DNA of 64,000 bases, from NCBI GenBank assembly GCA_026874595.1, contig CM049322.1, positions 56,856,386-56,920,385 of the forward strand, in the 5' to 3' direction. The position numbers and the translations under genes were made by a program. The notes under the pieces were generated by a model. The model had not been told where the DNA came from. It was given only the letters and a program-made list of their open reading frames with translations, and did not search any database. Below, in pieces: positions 57,650 through 64,000 of this stretch. Source of the stretch: Sipunculus nudus (lineage: Eukaryota; Annelida; Sipuncula; Golfingiida; Sipunculidae). Each line of letters starts with the position of its first letter. The first letter of the stretch is position 1.

Positions 57650-59927
57650 TATATTGTTGATAATTTTTTATCAATACAAGGTTGTCTCAAAATCGCCTTT
57701 ATTACTTCCAGATGTCGCCCCCGGTCTATGTTTGAAGAAGCCTTATATGAAAAGCACGCACGACTACACATTATCTTATATCGACGAGATTAATCTGCAA
57801 AATATCAGGGGCAGATTTAGGGGATGACGTGGTAAAAAATATGAAGAATATATAAAAAGGCAGGCTTTATAACGAAAATAACACCGGAATTCTCTACTTC
57901 TGCACAGGACACCTTATACTCTTTAAAGTCTACGGGCATTCCCACGGGGCAAACGTTTACCTGGGTTAGCAGAGTGCATACAGACAGACAGACAGACAGA
58001 CCAAATTCTTGTAAAAATCGAAGATATCTCTCAAGCAACAAACAGATACTGGCAAAAAATATGCATGGTGGAGTTAATAAATAATATAAACTTTTTTATT
58101 TTATATGGATTGTACAAGTTGTTATAGTAACTAATTCAAGGCACACGAAGGAAAAAAGAGTTAGGACTCCAGAAAAAAAAGTTTCTTTTTAATATAGAGG
58201 AAAAAATAAGAGTAAAATAAGCGCTAAATACCCCTTTTTTGTGAAAGACTGAACAAAGATGATCTTCGCATACCACAATTTGTAGACATATATCGTTCCC
58301 ACCGTCAAAAACGTACATGGTGCTCATTCCCTGCATTCAAGGTTAGGACATTTTCTACAAGTTGTGACACATGCTGGACATTTGCACACAGCAAAATTGT
58401 AAAGTGTGCCATTCTTGCTCTAAATGGACAGTTAAAGCAGGAGAGAAATAGTAATTTCAGAATTCTTTCACTGAAAAAAAAGATGAAAAAAATTTAATGA
58501 AGAGTGGAGTTCTTTTTAAATAATAAAAAGTGACTCTTAAGAAAAGTTATTTGGCAGGCCTGCCATGAATCGGATGGTGGCGTTCGGTAGTCTGCAGAGG
58601 TGGAGGAAACCAGAGAAAACCATCGAAATTAGGCATCTACAGCCCACTCTCTAAGCCACGATATAATTAATAATTTATATCCCTGGCGAAATGAAAAAAT
58701 AAATAAATAAATAAAATGCAAGAAATTGATTAAACATTGAGGTAACGACAGGTCCTGTCAATTATTGTCAGCAAAACAAGGCAAGACTAATTACAGGTGC
58801 AACATAAATGTGTGAAGCTACGGAAAGATGCCCCTATCTGAAGACGGTATCTTATTTAGAAAACAGCAGGGGGCCCATAATTTGTAATACATTCGAATTA
58901 GAGATGCCTGTTTCGCTTGTGTCCCGCAGGACTCAATTTGTATCAGGCGTCGGCCACCAGCTTCAATTTGTAGAGATAATCAGAAGATCGCGTGTGCTCA
59001 CGATGTTTCCATGGTTATATTCATCTGCGTCCGTCATTCGTCCTTCCTTTACGCCCCCTACTGCTCTCCGCCGGGGGGTTGGTTTATTACAATATCTGGC
59101 TGGCTGGCTGGTTATTCTGTCCTCAGGGATTAAAAACATGCTTTGGACTTATGTACCTTTCCATACTTTTATTTCCCGTAGTCACAGTTCGGTGTAAATA
59201 TAACAAACATATAGTGAGATTATACGTATATAAAGCAGGGTTGGCAGGTTTTGACCATACACGGTAATTGGACCATTAATTTAGTAGTATTGATTGGGAT
59301 TACTTTTTGCTGAGGGACAAAGAGATTCCTTTATATAGAATGACACGTCAACCCTAAAAATGAGAAAGTGATACCTTTTATGTCAGGTATAACACTTAAA
59401 GACTTGTTAAGGACCTTGCGGTGAGTCATTTTAAGAAGTTTGTAAATGGACAGACCAAAACATAAAGTCGTAATAAACATATACACCGACTATCATGCAC
59501 AGCCAATTCAAGACAATTTGATTAAATTTCATCTAATAAACTTAGGCATTGGCCTGTTTTTATTAAGTATTACCAATATATATATTTATTACTTTAACAC
59601 CGAAATTATCTATATTTAATAAGAATATATTGTACAATTCCGATTAATGTGAGGGCATCAGTGTTTTGTAACAACTTTGGAAGTACTACACCTTAAAATG
59701 AAATAAATGTTAGAAACACCGATTCATTCTTTCTTCTGGACACAATCTGCACATTTCATTACTATTATTACCAATACTTATTAGTTAAGTCAGGTTTGGA
59801 CGTGGAGATGTCCATCGTTTATACCCAGTAAGGTAAGAGCCTAAATCACGTATGAAACCATTGTGATACAATATATTGATTTGCATGCATGTGATAATAA
59901 TATTTTTTCAGGACCATAACATGAATT
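57650..59927. other. Intergenic or intronic region
   Basis: If the SLC52-like gene continues rightward, this would be its intron. A short (CAGA)n run lies near 57982-58000, and the fragment gtggaggaaaccagagaaaa near 58601-58620 resembles a word common in invertebrate interspersed repeats. A + frame of 129 codons at 58808-59197 has no recognisable domain. No exon found. Confidence 0.4.
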
Positions 59928-59978
59928 ATGACACATTATGATACCATAATTTTAATTTTTTTATTAGTTACAATTATT

Positions 59979-60003
59979 ATTATTATTTTATTATTATTAT
60001 TAC

Positions 60004-60040
<37 letters not shown>

Positions 60041-60205
60041 GTTATTGTATATTATTATTATTGTTGTTGTTGTAGTATTAGTATTAGTAGTAGTTGTAGA
60101 TGTTGTAGAAGTAGAAGTAGTAGTTGTTGTAATAGTAGCAGTAGTTGTACTTGTAGTTATTGTAGTAGTAGCAGTAGTTGTAGTAGTAGCAGTAGCTGTA
60201 GTGGT
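59979..60205. repeat. Trinucleotide microsatellite: (ATT)n then GTT/GTA-rich
   Basis: (TTA)n to about 60055, then imperfect GTT/GTA/GCA triplets to about 60205. It is translatable only as low-complexity sequence. It ends exactly where LINE coding sequence begins. Confidence 0.9.
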
Positions 60206-60550
60206 CTACCCGCTAGTAAATGAAGATGGAATACTAACTGTTACCCCATTTTCTAAAGCCGAAACACTCAATCAACAATTTATTAAAGAAACTGTTATCA
60301 ATGGCTCAGCTATACCCACTCCCCTCTTGAAACGCAAAACAAAAACATGCTTAATAATATTGTTTTTTTGAAATTTCCGAAGTACGGGGCTACTTAAACT
60401 TGATTGACACAAATAAAGCACCAGGCCCAGATGATATTCACCCATATATCTTAAATTAATGTTCTAATGAATTAGCATATCCCATTACCTTAATCTTTAA
60501 CCTTTCATTTAAACATTCTTCTCTACCCTCAATATGGAAAAACGGCAAAA

Positions 60551-61186
60551 ATGAAACCAATATACAAAAAAGGAGATGAATCAAAACCTAAAAACTACCG
60601 GCCAATCTCACTAACTTGTTGCATATGCAAAGTCATGGAAAAAATAATATTCAAACAAATGTATAACTTTTTCAAAATTAATGATACAATTTCTCCTCAC
60701 CAGTCTGGCTTCACACCGGGGGACTGCACCGTCAACCAATTCACAGATCTTTACAACTCATTATGCATTGAACTCGAACATAACAAAGAAGTCAGAGCTG
60801 TCTATCTTGATATGAGCAAGGCATTTGATAAAGTCTGGCATAGAGGTTTGCTTGGCAAACTACAGTCCCAAGGCATTCGAGGAAAATTAATACTTTGGCT
60901 TGAAAACTATCTCACTAATAGAAAACAAAGAGTCATCTTAGACAACTCAGCATCTCAGTGGGGAGCACTCCATGCCGGAGAACCTCAAGGTTATATTCTA
61001 GGGCCATTATTATTTCTAACAAATGACTTGACCTGCAAGGTCAGGCTCTTTGCAGACGACACTATGATTTTCCTACCTGTCAAAAATCCAACAATTGCTG
61101 CAAAAATGATGAATGGTGACTTGAAAAAGATATACAATTGGTCAAAAACATGGTTAGCTATCTTCAAGGCAAAAAAAAAAAACTAA
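60551..61186 (+). pseudogene. LINE reverse transcriptase domain, near-complete
   Basis: An open frame of 211 codons contains KNYRPISLTCCICKVMEKII, HQSGFTPGDCTVNQ, AVYLDMSKAFDKVWHRGLL (motif A), EPQGYILGPLLFL (motif B) and LFADDTMIF (catalytic motif C). Between motifs B and C about two residues are missing where relatives have a YINDL-type segment, and the Ser of the PQGS motif is Tyr. It ends in a poly-A stretch that shifts the frame. Confidence 0.85.
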
Positions 61187-61199
61187 ATCCATGATATTC

Positions 61200-62250
61200 T
61201 CTAGACAGATTATTAAAACAAACCATCCAGATCTATTTTTAAATAATATAAAAATAAAAACTCGCTTCAAGTCACAAACATCTTGGAATTACTTTCCAAT
61301 CCAATGGTAAATGGGATGAACATATTCACATCATAACTACTAAAGCTAACCAACGAATGATCATTCTTAGAAAATGTAAATACCTACTAGATCGCCGGAC
61401 TCTACAGAACATTTTCTTCAGCTACATTAGACCTATTCTGGAATATGCCAACACTGTTTGGTCCAACTTGTGTAAAAGTCTTTCTAACAAAATAGAAAAT
61501 GTACAACTGGAGGCAGCTAGAATAGTAACAGGAGGAGTAAAAGGCACAAGCCATGATCTATTATATATGGAAACAAAATGATCGACACTCAAACAAAGGA
61601 GGGAATCACACCAGTTACGCCTTCTTCGCAAAATGATAAACAAAGAGGTACCCTAATATCTTAACCTACTCCTTCTCCCTCCTAAAACACAATCTCGCTT
61701 CACCCGCTCTGATGCTCTGACGATCACACCTATCTTGGCTAGAACTGAGTTATACAATGAATCTTTCATCCCAAAAACCACCAGGCTGTGGAATGCACTA
61801 GATAGAGAAAAAAAGATATATATTATCACCGAACACTCTCAAAAGGAAGATACTTGGCAACAACGAAGCACCAAAATATTTAAAAACAGGTTCAAGAACA
61901 TCCCAAATAGCACACGCAGGACTAAGGATGAGATGCAGTAATCTGAATTATCACAAATTCCTTCGCCATGTATCTGACACCATGTCCTATCAGTGCGGTC
62001 ATGCGGTGGAGAACGAAAATCATTTTTTTTTCTACAATGTCCTCTATACTCCACCCATAGAAAGAAATACCTGTCCAATTTACCTGTTAAAACTTTATTA
62101 TTTGGTGATACCAATTTGAAACAAGTAGACAATATCCAAATTTTTCAACTAGTCTCACTATACATTACAGAGACAAATCGTTTAAAAAATAATACACTAT
62201 ACTATTACAACCCGGTCGAACTCTGCATTAAGTCACTATACAAACCAAAA
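61200..62250 (+). pseudogene. LINE ORF2 C-terminal region, fragmented
   Basis: Frames at 61357-61581 (LDRRTLQNIFFSYIRPILEY, then ANTVW and LEAARIVTGG), 61735-61941 (IPKTTRLWNALD) and 61928-62119 (QCGHAVENENHFFF, a Cys/His-rich end). The order matches the region after the RT in jockey/CR1-type LINEs. Confidence 0.75.
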
Positions 62251-62523
62251 CATTAACTCCATTATATCACATCCAACAACCCAACATCGCATTAAACACA
62301 CACGATATTATTATATCATTTTATTTACCATTACCATCTGCAAACCACTCATTACATGCACCCCTATATATGTCATCTCTTTGAATTAATGTCTGTTGTA
62401 TTGTATGGGAACGGGCAAACCTAAGCCTACGGCTTGCGCCCAAATCCCTTTCATACACTGCCTGTATACTTTTACTATTATTTTACGCCTTTTGTATTCT
62501 TTTGTATCAATAAAATCTTTCAA

Positions 62524-62746
62524 ACAATCAGTAGTTGTAGCAGTAGTTGTTGTAGTAGTATCTGTAGTTATAGTAGTAGTTGTAATAGTAGTTGTTGTAG
62601 TAGTAGTTGTTGTCGTAGTAGTTGTACTTCTAGTGGTAGTTGTAGTAACATCAGTAGTTGTTGTTGTGGTTTTTTTAGAAATTGCAGTAGTTGTAGTGGT
62701 AGTAGTGGCAGCAGTAGAAGTAGTAGTTTTAGTGGTGATTGTTTAA
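62524..62746. repeat. GTT/GTA-rich microsatellite (3' flank of the LINE)
   Basis: Imperfect gtagttgtagtagtagttgt-type triplets starting directly after the LINE 3' end (tttcaaacaatca). Composition matches the array at 60060-60205 on the other side. Confidence 0.9.
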
Positions 62747-63930
62747 TTATTATCGCGTTTTCGTGATAATTATCAAAATCATATGTTTACTGAAAATAAT
62801 TTAAACTGTATTTAAAGTGTTATTATTATTTCATTTTTTTAGTATTAGTGACAGTTCTTTTAGTATTATTTGTATTTGATTCATTATTTGCATAGACATT
62901 TTTTTAGACATTTCCTTTTATTTTCGACGGTAGAAGAAACATTTACAAAATGTTGAATTAGTATAGTAATAGAAGTTGTTGATTGGTATTTTCATGTCTT
63001 TATTCTTCCAAATTAAATTAATGATTAATAATAATTTGTGTATTGTTATAACTATTACAATAATTAGAAGTAGTTCATTTTTTTAGTATTAATTGGGATA
63101 AATTATTTATCAGTAGTAGTAGTTTTACTACATTTATCTTTTTAATTGAAAGCAGAAGGATCAACATTCTTTTACAGAACTCTAAACAGACGCACCTCAA
63201 TGCCAGCCATGATAAGAACTCCGTCCTGTTTTTGGGATAATCCCTGTTGTACATGCCCGGGGGATCTCTCCTGACAGGTGTTCGCTGGTATATTACATAC
63301 GTCTGTTACAGGAGAAACCACTTTGCCTGCGGGAAACATCAGAAACCCAAGGGAGCCTATAGTGATGCATTAAGCCTAGTAACTGTCACATGTTAAATTG
63401 TCCGTTTTCCTTTTATGTAGAAGCAATTTACATTTATTTACATGAGTGTTCTAAGCTTATTTTACATAAACGTTCATTTAATACACAATCACATTGGCGT
63501 AACCGTTCCATAAAAGAGATACCTTTCAGTCCACTTAAAAATGTCTGAGACAGTTGAATGTCTAAATTTCACAGTATAGTTTTCTATGACATACTGGACT
63601 AACTCATCCTGGGAACATCTCGGCTTCTTTACAGAAATTGTAATATCTGTGTGCTTTCATTTTACAGGTCTCTTCTTGATTTCTCTTGCATTTAGATGCG
63701 CGTGTTTTGCAGTTAATAAACAGTCGTTTATGTTATAATGTTATATGATTTGCATTTAAAATCGTGATGAAAAACTGCAGTGAACACAGAAGAAGCGTTC
63801 TGGCACCATGAACTCACGATTCCATTTTTGGTCTAGTTAATATAATTATTATGTGTAGTCACACGGCGATTACTCAAGTGTCAAACACTGTCACTTATCA
63901 CTTGAATGTTTTAATATCAAAGATCTTAAA
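62747..63930. other. Intergenic region
   Basis: AT-rich with more degenerate TAG/TTA triplets to about 63.13 kb. A GC-richer patch at about 63190-63360 has an open minus-strand frame (IGSLGFLMFPAGKVVSPVTD and on) preceded by a ctatag acceptor-like site. I could not identify it. Confidence 0.4.
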
Positions 63931-63932
63931 GA

Positions 63933-63986
63933 ACCAATCACACCTTGTTATGTATACGTACAAACCGCGGTTGTTGCTTATAAAAG
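63933..63986 (+). promoter_or_regulatory. CCAAT/TATA promoter-like pair at the window edge
   Basis: ccaatca (63933-63939) lies about 45 bp before tataaaag (63979-63986), the usual spacing of CCAAT and TATA boxes. A transcription start would fall about 30 bp downstream, just beyond the window. No coding sequence is available to support it. Confidence 0.35.
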
Positions 63987-64000
63987 TGATACAAACAACC

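Larger units (their letters stand above)
60206..62523 (+). mobile_element. Jockey/CR1-like LINE, 5'-truncated, embedded in a microsatellite
   Basis: + strand element from the pre-RT region (YPLVNEDGILTVTPFSKAET) through the reverse transcriptase to the C-terminal region, with AATAAA near 62509 just before the 3' microsatellite. GTT/GTA-rich microsatellite sequence lies immediately on both sides. Coding frames are broken several times. No endonuclease domain is present, consistent with 5' truncation. Confidence 0.8.

Noticed and set aside
59928-60371. 147-codon Leu/Val-rich frame that looks like a membrane protein
   Set aside because: The hydrophobic part is translated (ATT)n and (GTT/GTA)n repeat; only the last third is LINE-derived.
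62396-62766. Val-rich and Ser/Cys-rich frames
   Set aside because: They are translations of the GTT/GTA microsatellite.

Overview
Organism and overall character. This is a eukaryotic nuclear window: AT-rich DNA, short exons with clean GT/AG junctions, many (TA)n microsatellites, and several families of decayed retroelements. No bacterial-type operon structure is seen. The mix of an invertebrate-style atlastin/GBP-like GTPase, a tandem array of two-Ig-domain receptor-like units, and DIRS, L1/Tx1-like, Gypsy and jockey/CR1-like retroelements suggests a lophotrochozoan, most likely a bivalve mollusc. That assignment is inference; no species marker was identified.

Region 1 (about 0.7-15.9 kb, + strand). 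One long gene dominates. I reconstructed 26 exons by hand from splice signals and reading frame. The first exons encode the C-terminal part of an atlastin/GBP-type GTPase domain, including the RD (G4) motif; the P-loop exons lie before the window. They are followed by the atlastin-like linker and then ten consecutive modules. Each module is encoded by one short exon (about 16-27 residues) plus one long exon (about 64-73 residues; 120 residues in the last). Each resembles an atlastin/GBP middle-domain three-helix bundle. Every intron is phase 0 except one. No membrane hairpin is seen at the C-terminus. A GTPase head on a ten-module helical stalk is the most notable system in the window.

Region 2 (about 15.9-28.2 kb). 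This is a graveyard of minus-strand retroelements: a 3'-truncated DIRS-like element starting about 50 bp after the GTPase stop codon, an L1/Tx1-like LINE flanked by direct repeats of about 100 bp, and a Ty3/Gypsy pol fragment truncated at both ends. A patch of repeated CACATGG/CACGTGG motifs lies beside the Gypsy fragment.

Region 3 (about 28.2-54 kb). A degenerate tandem array of immunoglobulin-domain genes lies on the + strand. Unit D (49.4-52.8 kb) is the most complete: V-like Ig exon, second Ig exon, Ser/Thr/Gly-rich stalk exon, transmembrane exon and AATAAA signal, with phases that join in frame. It carries a 2-nt frameshift in the second Ig exon and no clear start codon. Unit C has an intact second Ig exon ending in a stop codon. 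Units A and B, and a remnant near 31.5-32.1 kb, belong to a second sub-type and are pseudogenes. A diverged segmental duplication relates 34.1-35.9 kb to 51.9-54.0 kb. A decayed LINE, a large hairpin and a minus-strand Ig-like fragment interrupt the array.

Region 4 (54-64 kb). It contains a 34-bp minisatellite, a minus-strand terminal exon resembling the C-terminus of SLC52-family riboflavin transporters, and a jockey/CR1-like LINE embedded in a GTT/GTA-rich microsatellite. A CCAAT/TATA promoter-like pair lies at the right edge.

Limits. All exon calls and family assignments are from reading the sequence. No alignment, expression data or database search was available.
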